A DNA stretch of 21,513 bases from Lactobacillaceae bacterium AF64-9pH9TA (GTDB taxonomy: Bacteria > Bacillota > Bacilli > Lactobacillales > Lactobacillaceae): contig JAQDCK010000020.1 in NCBI GenBank assembly GCA_027681045.1, positions 1-21,513 on the forward strand, read 5' to 3'. The notes under the pieces are model-generated. The model was not told where the DNA came from, did no database searches, and saw only the letters and a list, made by a program, of their open reading frames with translations. Positions 1 through 8,019 of this stretch are shown here, piece after piece. The translations under genes were made by a program, and so were the position numbers. Position 1 is the first letter of the stretch; each line of letters starts with the position of its first letter.

Positions 1-1020
1 ACCATCGAAGGTTGGAACGACTTCTTGTGAAGCTACTTCGTCCTTGTCTGGAGTCAAGCCAGAGATAGTTGGACTAGTTACGGTCTTCAAGCTTTGCGGA
101 TCAACTGGGTTCCAAGTGATTTCCTTAGTTACCAAGTCCTGGTCACCAGTTTGCTTGAAGGACAGAGTCTCTTCTACTGATTCTGGAGTGTCAAAGCCTG
201 CTGGAACTTTGTAGACAACGGTCCGCTTTACATTCTGCTTACGATCAACGTTTTGGTGGCCGTGCTTCAGAACTACAGTATAAGTCTGGTCCTTATTGTC
301 ATCCGTGTCGTAAGTTGCGTCATCTGGGTAATCGCTTGATACGAATACGTAGCCTGCAGCTTTCAACTTCTTGATCGTGTCTTCAGTGCTGTAGCCAATC
401 AAGTCCTTGGACAAACCACTCAAGTCATCGGATTTTTCGATCAGCTCGTAGTTCTTGTCTTCATCAACGTATTTGACCAAGGCATTTTGGATGTTTGTAG
501 TGTAGATAACCTTTACGGTAGTTTCCTTATCACCATCAAAAGTTGGAACTACAACTTCAGAAGCAACTTCTTTCTTCTTTGCAGTTAAACCAGCAATCTT
601 TGGACTAGTTACGGTATTCAAGCTTTGTGAATCAACAGGATTCCAAGTGATTTCCTTGCTTACCAAGTCTTGGTCACCAGTTTGAGTGAAGGACAAAGTC
701 TCTTCAACTGATTCTGGAGCGTCAAATCCTGCTGGCACTTCGTAGACAATAGTCCGAGTTACCTTTTGGTCACGATCAACAGGCTTGTGGCCGTGCTTCA
801 AGACAACAGTGTAGACTTGGTCAGTTGAATCATCAGTGTCGTAAGTGGCGTCAGTTGGGTAGTCACTTGATACGTATACATAGCCTGCTGCTTCCAATTT
901 CTTGATCGTGTCTTCAGTGCTGTAGCCAATCAAGTCCTTGGACAGACCGGTAAGGTCACCAGAGTCTTCGATTAACTCTCTGTTCTTGTCTTTGTCAACG
1001 TATCTTACCAGGGCCTTCTG
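1..1020 (-). repeat. Two 531-bp (177-residue) tandem MucBP-type repeats, second one cut by the edge
   Basis: Matching codons in the two units are exactly 531 bp apart (for example the ALVRYV/ALVKYV codons at 997-1014 and 466-483; the PTFDG codons at about 532 and 1). The first unit covers about 490-1020 and the second about 1-489, running off the window. The proteins differ by scattered conservative changes. More units probably follow to the left. Confidence 0.9.
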
Positions 1021-4000
1021 CTTGTTAGCATTGTAGGTAATGTCAATCGTCACATCAGTACTGTTTGAATCTACAGTTTCTTCCGTCACCACTTTTTGAC
1101 TTGGGGTAAAGCCGGGAACTTCTGGTACATTGCTGAATTTACTCCATGATGAAGTAGTCCAGTCCGTGTAAGTAGTTTTGCCAGGCTTCTCCATTAATCT
1201 AGTTCTGCTAATCGTCGCTTCCTGCTTGGTTATTTGAACTTCACCAGATGGGAGGTGAACATTGATGGTTCTGGTAACCGTTCTGCTTTCTGTAACTGGT
1301 CCCAAAATGATAACGCTGGTAGCGATAGACTTTTTAATCGGAGTGACAAATTGGTCGGCGTAAGCCTTGTAGCCCAAGTTCAAAGTCTTGCCATCGTCGC
1401 TAGCTAGCTTTACATCCTTGGCCGGAATGACAATTGAGAACTGGTTAGACGGAGTTGACTGAGCCAAAGTGCCTTCTTGCACCTTGATACTCTTAATCGT
1501 TGACCAGTCAGTCACCTTGTCTTCACTCAGCCAAGTAACGTTTTCTTCTGCGTTGCTGTTCAAATCGAGCAGACTTGTTGAGTAATAAATCTTTGAATTT
1601 GCATCAGTAGTCGTTACCGGGCCTGTCAAAACCACTTCACTTTCAGTTGGCAAGTTGGAGTAGATGCGGACATTGGTCAAATCACCCTTGGTCAAATTCT
1701 TTGGGGTGATCTTGAACTTCATGTCTTGAACATCAGTCGAGAAGGACTTACCGGTGTTTTGGAAAGTAGTGTCTAGGTTACCTTGGCTCGTAGCACCCAT
1801 AGTGAATTCTTCACTTGGCGCCAGGACAGTCAGGCTGAACGCGTTCCAACCTGACCAGATATTGGTTGAATCGCCTTCAGTATATTCAGGCTTGTAGAGC
1901 GGGTTATTTTTGTAGGTTGACATGTACAAAAGCTTCGTCGTGGTTCTGACAAAGAAGTGACTCTTATACCTTCCTGGCAATGCATCATCGCTAATGTCCG
2001 CAACGATCGTATAATTGTCATTACGGATATTGTATTTGTATTCTGACTGGCTGTAGTCCATCTTAACAACCTGGTTTGCCCCCTCATTGACGTAGAAGGT
2101 TGAAACTTCAGGATCTCCGTAGAATTTTGAGGCAGTGGCATTGTAGACCGCGTATTGAGGTAAAACTACGTAAATAACAGGCTTGTTAAAGTAGGGATTT
2201 GCAACATAACTCATGTCCCTGCCGTTGTAAATGGTCAGTTTTTTACTTTCGCCGGCCAAGCCGGTACCACCACGTTCATAGATGTGAAAGATGCTCAAGT
2301 GCTCTGGGACAATGGTTTGCGTTACCCACGTAGTCTTGCCTTTTAAGTAATCAGAAGAAACCGTCATCGAATTAGTCAGATTATCGCCTGTCTTCACTGC
2401 GGTACCATTGTCATAGGTATCAGATAAATTCCCCGTAATAATGAAGCGTTGAAGTTGGGTGTTGGGTTCCATTGCCATGCCAGCATAATCAGTTTTAGCG
2501 CCTGCTTTCCAATAGTCTGGTGTCAAAACAGCTTCCCGGATTGGACTGTTGCCTGCAGCTTTAATCGCTTCACCCGCATTCACTGTCCCCCTGCTAGTAG
2601 TGCCATCAGCGTAGGTCAAAACATAGCTGTAAGTGCTAGTGCCATCTACCTTAGGGGTAGTGATACCAGTGGAGTTAAAACCATCTGCTACTTTGAAGTC
2701 AAAAGATAGATCAGTCAAGTCATAACTTGACAAGTTACCAAAAGAAAAAGTTGTCAGCTTGTCAGCCTTGTCATTTAAAACCAGTTCGTTGTGAAACCAG
2801 GCACCGTACCCCCCAAGACTGACATTCCCTTTGGTAATTTTTGAGTTGACATTTTCACTCCAAGTAATATCACGAGAGCCTGTTAATGTCTTGGTGTGTG
2901 CATCATCAAGGTACTGGGTAATGATGATCGGGCTGTCAGCAGTTACAGTCTGATTTACGTTACCATTAAAGACATACTTGCCGACTATGTAGTATGGAGT
3001 TTGTCGTGCATCGGTTGTATCAACATTGTTACCTGAACCTTTAGGGACAGTGATCACAACATCCGCTCCGATCCCATCCTGCGTAATCGTGGTTTGGTCG
3101 CCAAAAGCATTTTTCGATGCAGTGTCTGCCACGTTCAATTCGAATTGCGCTGGTACTGGAATCCGGATCTCAGTACCATAATTAATGCTTCTGATCACCC
3201 GGTTGCTGGAAAATGAATTGACGTCACTTGCGTTATTAATTCCGAGCAGCTCATTCAGACTCAAGGAGTAAGTGTAGTCCTTATTTGGCTGGATAGCAGC
3301 CTGATTCTTTTTGGCCGGCGTACGAGTCAGTTCCGGGTCAATCGTCGGCTTCATGATTTGAGTAAAAGTCTCACTGACTGAACCCAAATCATTGCCGTCC
3401 GCATCTTCCGCTGACAAGATCATTTGCATCTCCCGGCTGCCAATTGAGTCAGAGTCTACCATGGTATCTCTCCAAATCGTGGACATTCGGCTTTTTACGG
3501 ATGTAAAGAGAAAATTCTGAGTTAAGCTCCCAGCTTCTTTCAAAACACTTGTGATATAGTAGTAACCCGCTAGATTTTCTTTAGTCACTGTTGTGTCTGC
3601 AATGCTAGCCTTGGAGTAAGTATTGATGTCATATAAAACTGACATGTCTTCACCAAGAGCATTTGTCGGAACCTTCAAAGTGAACTTGTCCCCTACTTCT
3701 CCAGTAAAGGAAACAGTGGCTGTAATTGAGCTCCCAGTACCAGTAGTTTCGCCAGTTGCAGAAGTGTAGCCAATTTCTTTGCTGGACAAAGTCAAGGACT
3801 TGCCTTGCACCAGGCGGTCTGAGCTTGAACTAGCTGCCTTGTCAGTATTTTCATTAGTACTAGTCTGCTTAGCTCGTGCTGCAACTTTGTCCTTCGTCTC
3901 TTCTGCAGTTGCAGAAACTGGATTAGTAGCTGCAGCTTTTTCATCTTCCGTGCTATGGCTGGCAATCGTTGCTACAGCTTGGTCAGTACTTTCCTTTCTT

Positions 4001-4506
4001 GCTGAATTTTCGCTTGAGTCAGTACTTTCCTTTGCCTCAGTTGAGTCGATAGTTTCAGTTGAGCTGCTGTCAGAACTGGTGCTGTCCGTACTGCTCTTTT
4101 CTGCAGTCTGGGAAGCAGCTTCATTTGCAGTAGTTGAAGAAGCTTGCGTCTCCGTACTAGTCGCATCAGTCTCAGCTGCAGCACTTTCCGTACTTGTAGT
4201 AGCAGCTGCAGTGCTTTCCGTACTTGTAGTAGCAGCTGCAGTGCTTTCTGCGTCTGTCTTTGTGCTGTCCTCAGTTGCATCACTCGTTGTTAGTGCCGAT
4301 CCGCTGCTTGCCGCGTTAGCAACCAGTTCTGTACTAGTTTGTGCTGGAGTAGTCGTGTCGGCGGAGACGCTGCCCGCCCCCATCAGCATGAAGGAAAAAC
4401 CAAGTAAAACAGAAGTAGCACCAAAACTGTACTTTCTGATACTAAACCGTTGCTTAGCATCTTCCGTTTGCCGCGCATTGAATTTTTTGGTCTTAGGCTT
4501 CAACAT
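1..4506 (-). CDS. Large YSIRK-signal, mucin-binding-repeat surface adhesin (C-terminus outside window)
   Basis: The frame is open for 1502 codons from the ATG at 4506 to the left edge; I checked every codon and found no stop. A start at 4512 is possible, but the AGAGG at about 4515-4519 is better spaced for 4506. The N-terminus carries a YSIRK-type signal (RFSIRKYSFGATSVLLGF, about residues 20-37) with cleavage likely near VSA-D at about 53. A Ser/Thr/Ala/Glu-rich low-complexity stalk runs to about residue 240, then about 900 residues of beta-rich adhesin sequence without an obvious family, then MucBP/Mub-B2-like repeats starting near residue 1160 (motifs ALVRYVDKD, TVVLKHGH, TRTIVYEVPAG). 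Such proteins are exported by Sec and usually anchored by a C-terminal LPXTG sorted by sortase; that end is not in the window. Likely role: binding mucus or other host glycans (inferred). It has its own sigma-70-type promoter. Confidence 0.9.
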   Translation of the reverse strand, partial: MLKPKTKKFNARQTEDAKQRFSIRKYSFGATSVLLGFSFMLMGAGSVSADTTTPAQTSTELVANAASSGSALTTSDATEDSTKTDAESTAAATTSTESTAAATTSTESAAAETDATSTETQASSTTANEAASQTAEKSSTDSTSSDSSSTETIDSTEAKESTDSSENSARKESTDQAVATIASHSTEDEKAAATNPVSATAEETKDKVAARAKQTSTNENTDKAASSSSDRLVQGKSLTLSSKEIGYTSATGETTGTGSSITATVSFTGEVGDKFTLKVPTNALGEDMSVLYDINTYSKASIADTTVTKENLAGYYYITSVLKEAGSLTQNFLFTSVKSRMSTIWRDTMVDSDSIGSREMQMILSAEDADGNDLGSVSETFTQIMKPTIDPELTRTPAKKNQAAIQPNKDYTYSLSLNELLGINNASDVNSFSSNRVIRSINYGTEIRIPVPAQFELNVADTASKNAFGDQTTITQDGIGADVVITVPKGSGNNVDTTDARQTPYYIVGKYVFNGNVNQTVTADSPIIITQYLDDAHTKTLTGSRDITWSENVNSKITKGNVSLGGYGAWFHNELVLNDKADKLTTFSFGNLSSYDLTDLSFDFKVADGFNSTGITTPKVDGTSTYSYVLTYADGTTSRGTVNAGEAIKAAGNSPIREAVLTPDYWKAGAKTDYAGMAMEPNTQLQRFIITGNLSDTYDNGTAVKTGDNLTNSMTVSSDYLKGKTTWVTQTIVPEHLSIFHIYERGGTGLAGESKKLTIYNGRDMSYVANPYFNKPVIYVVLPQYAVYNATASKFYGDPEVSTFYVNEGANQVVKMDYSQSEYKYNIRNDNYTIVADISDDALPGRYKSHFFVRTTTKLLYMSTYKNNPLYKPEYTEGDSTNIWSGWNAFSLTVLAPSEEFTMGATSQGNLDTTFQNTGKSFSTDVQDMKFKITPKNLTKGDLTNVRIYSNLPTESEVVLTGPVTTTDANSKIYYSTSLLDLNSNAEENVTWLSEDKVTDWSTIKSIKVQEGTLAQSTPSNQFSIVIPAKDVKLASDDGKTLNLGYKAYADQFVTPIKKSIATSVIILGPVTESRTVTRTINVHLPSGEVQITKQEATISRTRLMEKPGKTTYTDWTTSSWSKFSNVPEVPGFTPSQKVVTEETVDSNSTDVTIDITYNANKQKALVRYVDKDKNRELIEDSGDLTGLSKDLIGYSTEDTIKKLEAAGYVYVSSDYPTDATYDTDDSTDQVYTVVLKHGHKPVDRDQKVTRTIVYEVPAGFDAPESVEETLSFTQTGDQDLVSKEITWNPVDSQSLNTVTSPKIAGLTAKKKEVASEVVVPTFDGDKETTVKVIYTTNIQNALVKYVDEDKNYELIEKSDDLSGLSKDLIGYSTEDTIKKLKAAGYVFVSSDYPDDATYDTDDNKDQTYTVVLKHGHQNVDRKQNVKRTVVYKVPAGFDTPESVEETLSFKQTGDQDLVTKEITWNPVDPQSLKTVTSPTISGLTPDKDEVASQEVVPTFDG
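4171..4250 (-). repeat. 30-bp minisatellite in the Ser/Thr-rich stalk
   Basis: About 2.7 nearly identical 30-bp units encode the decapeptide STESTAAATT in the N-terminal stalk of the adhesin. The repeat length is a multiple of three, so unit gain or loss would keep the frame and change stalk length. Confidence 0.8.
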
Positions 4507-4565
4507 GTTCATCCCTCTTTTCCATTGCTATTTTATAATGATTATTTGTTCCTCTATCTATCACT

Positions 4566-4595
4566 AGTATAGTGCGCTGCTGTGGCAAATGTCAA
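4566..4595 (-). promoter_or_regulatory. Promoter of the adhesin gene
   Basis: On the minus strand TTGACA (4590-4595) and TATACT (4566-4571) are separated by 18 bp. Both boxes are near consensus, and they lie about 60 bp upstream of the start at 4506. Confidence 0.75.
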
Positions 4596-4800
4596 TAATA
4601 TTATTATTAGATTGTATCTATTCTACTAACGGAAAATAAGCCCTTTTCCGGGGGTGAAATAGCTTTTTGCTTATCAAATTGTTAGCTAAGTCCGATGGGA
4701 TGCCAAAATATGTCTTTCACCAGTTTTTCCCTATAAAAAATTGTTCTAATTCTTAAGAGAAAAAAGTAATAACGATATAACCCACTACCTATCTCCAGAC
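4596..4800. other. Spacer without a gene between adhesin promoter and trpB terminator
   Basis: AT-rich intergenic sequence. The only structure I see is a 7-bp hairpin (CGGAAAA, 7-nt loop, TTTTCCG, near 4630-4650) without an adjacent T-run. No coding sequence with a ribosome site is visible on either strand. Confidence 0.5.
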
Positions 4801-4839
4801 AAAAAGAAAACCGGAAAGAGAATGGGGGTCTCTTTCCGG
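4801..4839 (-). terminator. Rho-independent terminator of trpB
   Basis: A perfect 10-bp stem (CCGGAAAGAG at 4811-4820 with CTCTTTCCGG at 4830-4839) is followed on the minus strand by a T-rich tract (TTTTCTTTTT). It sits about 20 bp after the trpB stop. Confidence 0.9.
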
Positions 4840-4857
4840 CATTGTATTTTAAATCAC

Positions 4858-6057
4858 TTAAATTTCTTCGCCCAGGTAGGCAGCAACTTGATTAACGTCC
4901 TTGTCCCCTCTGCCTGACAGGTTGACCATGACAATTTGGTCAGGATCCATTTCCGGCACCATCTTGATAGCTTGAGCCAAGGCGTGGGAGCTTTCCAGGG
5001 CTGGGATGATTCCTTCAGTTTCAGACAGAAGCTTGAAGGCGGCGACTGCTTCATCGTCAGTTACTGGGTAGTATTCTGCCCGGCCGCTATCCTTAAGGAA
5101 GGAGTGAACTGGCCCGATGCCCGGGTAGTCCAGACCAGCTGAGATTGAGTAAGCTGGCAGGATATTACCTTCATCATCTTGCAAAACGTAGCTCTTCATC
5201 CCGTCATTGATACCGACTTTGCCATTGGTCAAGGTTGCGGCGTTTTCCGGGGTGTCAGCCCCCTTACCGGCTCCTTCTGCCCCGATCAAGCGGACTTCTT
5301 TGTCGGGGATGAATTCACCAAAGGCCCCGATAGCGTTGGAACCGCCGCCCACGCAGGCGATGACGGCATCTGGCAGGCGGCCGACCTGGTCCAGGAATTG
5401 TTGTCTTGCTTCCTTACTGATCACTCTTTGGAAACGTTCGACCATTTGTGGGTATGGGTATGGACCAACTGCTGAACCGACCAGGTAGAAGGTAGTGTCC
5501 AGGTTCTGGGCCAAGTCTTGGAAGGCTGCGGCAACTGCATCCTCCAGAACCTGAGTGCCGGCAGTGATAGCTTTAACTTCAGCCCCCATCAGGTGCATCC
5601 GGAAGACATTTAATCTTTGCCGTTCACAGTCTTTTGCCCCCATGTAGATAGTGCATTTCATCCCGAAGCGGGCAGCAACAGCGGCAGTAGCGACACCGTG
5701 CTGGCCAGCCCCGGTTTCAGCGATAATCCGCTTTTTGCCAAGGCGCTTGGCAATTAAGACTTGGCCTAAGGCATTATTGATCTTGTGGGCACCCAGGTGG
5801 TTAAGGTCTTCTCGCTTAAGGTAAACCTTTGCCCCGACCAGGCGCTTGGTCAATGATTCGGCGAAGTAAAGCGGAGTTGACCGGCCAGAGTAATCGCGCA
5901 GCAGCTGGTCAAGTTCAGCGTTAAAGTCCGGATCATCCTTCACCTTTTCAAATTCTTCCGCAATTTCATCAAGTGCTGCCTGGATTTCCGTTGGCACGTA
6001 CTGACCGCCAAATTCACCGTAAAACATTTCCTTCTTTTCTGCAGTTGCTTCAGTCAT
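4858..6057 (-). CDS. trpB: Tryptophan synthase beta chain
   Basis: PLP enzyme that condenses indole and L-serine to L-tryptophan. The protein has 399 residues, normal for the TrpB1 type. It shows the PLP-lysine motif [10 protein letters not shown] (Lys92), ETGAGQHG (114-121, including the catalytic Glu), the phosphate-binding GGGSN (237-241) and the C-terminal SGRGDKD (381-387). The start is supported by AAGGAG 7 nt before the ATG. It stands alone: no trpA, trpC, trpD, trpE or trpF lies beside it, and it has its own promoter, leader and terminator. Without TrpA nearby the enzyme may use free indole, or partner subunits may be encoded elsewhere. Expression is probably controlled by the leader-peptide attenuator upstream (6148-6311). 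Confidence 0.97.
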   Translation of the reverse strand: MTEATAEKKEMFYGEFGGQYVPTEIQAALDEIAEEFEKVKDDPDFNAELDQLLRDYSGRSTPLYFAESLTKRLVGAKVYLKREDLNHLGAHKINNALGQVLIAKRLGKKRIIAETGAGQHGVATAAVAARFGMKCTIYMGAKDCERQRLNVFRMHLMGAEVKAITAGTQVLEDAVAAAFQDLAQNLDTTFYLVGSAVGPYPYPQMVERFQRVISKEARQQFLDQVGRLPDAVIACVGGGSNAIGAFGEFIPDKEVRLIGAEGAGKGADTPENAATLTNGKVGINDGMKSYVLQDDEGNILPAYSISAGLDYPGIGPVHSFLKDSGRAEYYPVTDDEAVAAFKLLSETEGIIPALESSHALAQAIKMVPEMDPDQIVMVNLSGRGDKDVNQVAAYLGEEI

Positions 6058-6147
6058 GATAGTTCTCCTTGTTTGATGGTTTGCTTTTTAATTTGTTTCT
6101 AATTCGCCTTTGCAGGAGTCTATATATGTATATCTAATTTTGAGTAC

Positions 6148-6183
6148 AAAAAAAGACTGTCTGACCGACTATGCCAAACAGTC
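6148..6183 (-). terminator. Attenuator terminator of the trp leader
   Basis: An 11-bp stem (GACTGTTTGGC pairing with GTCAGACAGTC, with two G-U pairs) and 7-nt loop is followed by seven T on the minus strand. It lies between the leader peptide and trpB. Confidence 0.88.
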
Positions 6184-6272
6184 CTTTGATTTCTTCAGAA
6201 ACGATTGTCCTGGCATAGACTCCCTAGATTATTGTAATCAGTGAGTCTACACCATTTAACATGCAGCCTCAC

Positions 6273-6311
6273 TTAGTCACGCCAGTCTTGCCAAAGTTTA
6301 CGTACAGTCAT
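6273..6311 (-). CDS. trpL: trp leader peptide MTVRKLWQDWRD
   Basis: A 12-codon ORF (ATG at 6311-6309, TAA at 6275-6273) preceded by AAAGGA about 9 nt upstream. Codons 7 and 10 are both TGG (Trp), a density far above chance, and the ORF lies between a good promoter and a terminator with competing hairpins. It is therefore read as a sensor of charged tRNA-Trp rather than a functional protein. The symbol trpL is used by analogy with enterobacterial trp leaders; there is no homology claim. Confidence 0.85.
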   Translation of the reverse strand: MTVRKLWQDWRD

Positions 6312-6358
6312 TTTAATCGTTCCTTTCTAAATTTGTCTTTTCTTTTGAAGTTGATTAC

Positions 6359-6387
6359 ATTCTAAGGCATTTTTCAGAAACGTGCAA
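6359..6387 (-). promoter_or_regulatory. Promoter of the trp leader and trpB
   Basis: Minus-strand TTGCAC (6382-6387), 17-bp spacer, TAGAAT (6359-6364). The expected start of transcription is about 40 nt upstream of the leader peptide. Confidence 0.75.
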
Positions 6388-6422
6388 GAGCTTTTTGCAA
6401 AAAATTTTACCTGTTTTTCGAC

Positions 6423-6532
6423 TAGTCCCTACTGAGGACTATAATCACGATTATTATAATTACGATTAGACTAAACATGATTATAGGTAATAGGCACTCG
6501 TCAGACTTCTCATGTGAGGTCTGACGTTTTTT
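6423..6532 (+). ncRNA. Candidate short structured transcript ending in a terminator
   Basis: A stretch without coding sequence holds three dyads in a row: TAGTCC/GGACTA (6423-6441), a perfect 9-bp inverted repeat CTATAATCA/TGATTATAG (6439-6486), and the terminator CGTCAGAC/GTCTGACG with six T (6499-6532). A perfect TATAAT lies at 6440-6445 but I see no good -35 box. It could be a small RNA of about 80 nt, an attenuating leader for the gene at 6615, or the remains of a lost upstream paralogue whose terminator survives. Confidence 0.35.
6499..6532 (+). terminator. Rho-independent terminator with no intact gene upstream
   Basis: Perfect 8-bp stem CGTCAGAC/GTCTGACG with an inner CTCA/TGAG pairing, then TTTTTT. 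Its 3' half (CATGTGAGGTCTGACG) resembles that of the terminator at 7969-8007 (CATGTGGTCTGACG). Confidence 0.8.
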
Positions 6533-6614
6533 CTTAAGTTAGATTTTTTAAGTCGGTTTCAGTAGTACAATATGAGGTGGTAATATTTGTTTCAATCATG
6601 TGAGGAACGAGCTT

Positions 6615-7271
6615 ATGAAGAAAATTGTGATGGCTGGTGCGCTTGCCGCGGCTGTGACTGTTGGTCTGGTGGCTGCTCCCAAGGCGGAGGCCAGCTCAGC
6701 TAAGTACACGATCAAGCAGTACCAGACAGTTAAGAAATACAAACATGGAATGAAGGCGACTTTTTCCTACCAATTGCCGCAACTGAAAGGCAACTCGGCT
6801 GCGGTCAAGAAGATCAACAAGGACTTGAAGAAGAGCTATAGTACCGAAAAGAAGAATTCGAAGACGGTCTTCCACTTCGCTAAACAAGATGCTGCTGAAT
6901 TCTCTAACCAAAGCTATTTCGATACGACGACTACAAAGGCAACCTATAACAAGCGCAATGTCATATCATTTCGGACTTATAAGAAATGGTGGGCTGGCGG
7001 TGTCAGGCGAGACACTTTAGACAGCTTAACCTACTCACTTAAAACTGGCAAGAAGTTGAATGTTTATGACGTAGCTAAAGGCAGTCGTGCGAGTGTGAAA
7101 AAGAAGCTTGTTAAAGGCACCAAAAAGTTAGGGGCCGAAAGTTACTACTTTAAGTCAATGAATTTGAAGGATTTAAGCTTTGTTTTGAAGAATGGCAAGG
7201 TATACGTGTACCCACAAGTTAACGGTCCAACCATGCTTAAGTCCTTCACCCTGCCTGCCCGCTACAAGTAA
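6615..7271 (+). CDS. Secreted DUF3298/RsiV-like protein
   Basis: The ATG at 6615 is chosen because AGGA lies 8 nt upstream; the longer GTG start at 6600 would place this ribosome site inside the gene. The 218-residue product has a clear Sec signal peptide (MKK, a hydrophobic core, cleavage after PKAEA at about residue 27) and a basic, Lys- and Tyr-rich mature part. The C-terminal half carries the pattern of the DUF3298/RsiV-PdaC family: NVISFRTY, an aGG turn (WWAGG), then LTYSLKTGKKLNVYDV, then KVYVYP. In RsiV this fold binds lysozyme; whether this protein does is only a guess. There is no anchor or lipobox, so it is probably released or bound to the wall by charge. A damaged tandem paralogue follows after 20 bp. 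Confidence 0.7.
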   Translation: MKKIVMAGALAAAVTVGLVAAPKAEASSAKYTIKQYQTVKKYKHGMKATFSYQLPQLKGNSAAVKKINKDLKKSYSTEKKNSKTVFHFAKQDAAEFSNQSYFDTTTTKATYNKRNVISFRTYKKWWAGGVRRDTLDSLTYSLKTGKKLNVYDVAKGSRASVKKKLVKGTKKLGAESYYFKSMNLKDLSFVLKNGKVYVYPQVNGPTMLKSFTLPARYK

Positions 7272-7291
7272 TAGCTAATTGGAGAAATAAC

Positions 7292-7957
7292 ATGAAAAAG
7301 AAATATGTTGTCGCTAGTGCCCTTGCATTGGCCATGTCTTTGGGATTAGTTACTAGTCCCAAAGCAGAAGCAAGTAGTTCTGCTAAGTACTACTTTAAGT
7401 AATATAAGACAGTTAGAAAATACAAGCATGGGATTAAGGCTATTTTTGCCTACAAACTACCACAATTGAAATGCAATTCAGCTGCCATCAAGAAAATCAA
7501 TAAGTCTTTACGAAAAAACTACACTGCTGAACTTAAGCACAAGAAGCAATTATTTGAGTTCTCAAAATGGGATTCAAAGCATGCAGGTAGTCATACAACC
7601 TATGATGATATTGTAAAGCCACGTGCTACCTACAACAAAAATGGGGTTATCTCCTTTAGGTACGATCAAGATCTTAATATTGGCGGAAGCGGCACTTATT
7701 TAATTGGCAGTTGGACATACTCCCTGAAGACCGGTAAGAAGCTAACAGTTTTCGATGTTGCGGAAGGCGATAAAAGTAGTGTAGGCGCACAACTCTATCA
7801 TGGCGCTGTAGACCTTGGGGCTGACGATGAGTACTTACGCACCACGCATGCTTCTAAGCTGAATTACACTCTTAAGGGCGGAAAAGTATATGTATATCCA
7901 CGGACTTGCTCGGCATACAACAGGAAGTACTTTACCATCCCTTCCCGCTACAAGTAA
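7292..7957 (+). pseudogene. Tandem paralogue of the secreted DUF3298-like gene, broken by an in-frame stop
   Basis: With a ribosome site (GGAG, 7 nt before the ATG) the frame starts with a good signal peptide (MKKKYVVASALALAMSLGL, then TSPKAEA), then meets TAA at 7400-7402 (codon 37), exactly where the neighbour has CAG (IKQYQTVKKYKHG against FK-stop-YKTVRKYKHG). After the stop the same frame stays open to 7957 and matches the neighbour throughout (NSAAIKKINKSLRKNY, GVISFRYDQ, WTYSLKTGKKLTVFDV, KVYVYP, IPSRYK). A single C-to-T change of CAA would explain it. The lack of any other damage suggests a recent mutation, readthrough, or a sequencing error. An internal ATG at 7466 would give a product without a signal peptide. 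Confidence 0.85.
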
Positions 7958-7968
7958 TCTGCAAAAAC

Positions 7969-8007
7969 AAAGATCGTCATCCACCCATGTGGTCTGACGA
8001 TCTTTTT
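7969..8007 (+). terminator. Strong terminator of the DUF3298-like gene pair
   Basis: A perfect 11-bp stem (AAAGATCGTCA/TGACGATCTTT) extended by inner CCAC/GTGG, then five T. A-rich sequence on the other side lets it also work for the convergent gene at 8020. Confidence 0.9.
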
Positions 8008-8019
8008 GCATATTCTGCT

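Larger units (their letters stand above)
6148..6311 (-). promoter_or_regulatory. trp leader: ribosome-mediated attenuator with alternative hairpins
   Basis: Reading the minus strand after the leader peptide there are successive overlapping pairings. Segment 1 (AGTGAG, 6273-6268, just after the peptide stop) pairs with segment 2 (CTCACT within 6240-6249). Segment 2 (TAGACTC) pairs instead with segment 3 (GAGTCTA within 6211-6222) and this hairpin extends through GATTA/TAATC. Segment 3 (CTATGCCA) pairs with segment 4 (TGGCATAG, 6176-6169). Segment 4 overlaps the 5' arm and loop of the terminator at 6155-6183. Predicted logic: with ample Trp the ribosome reaches the stop codon and covers segment 1, so 2:3 and the terminator form. 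With scarce Trp it stalls on a Trp codon, 1:2 forms, 3:4 forms and the terminator is prevented. The pairings are seen in the sequence; the logic is inferred. Confidence 0.85.

Noticed and set aside
3779..4567. Long plus-strand ORF opposite the adhesin stalk
   Set aside because: Low-complexity Val/Ala/Leu/Ser translation of the antisense of a Ser/Thr repeat region; no ribosome site, and the minus frame is the clear gene.
6060..6400. T-box riboswitch upstream of trpB
   Set aside because: No conserved T-box (AGGGTGGNACCGCG-like) sequence on the minus strand; the leader peptide and hairpin chain explain the region better.
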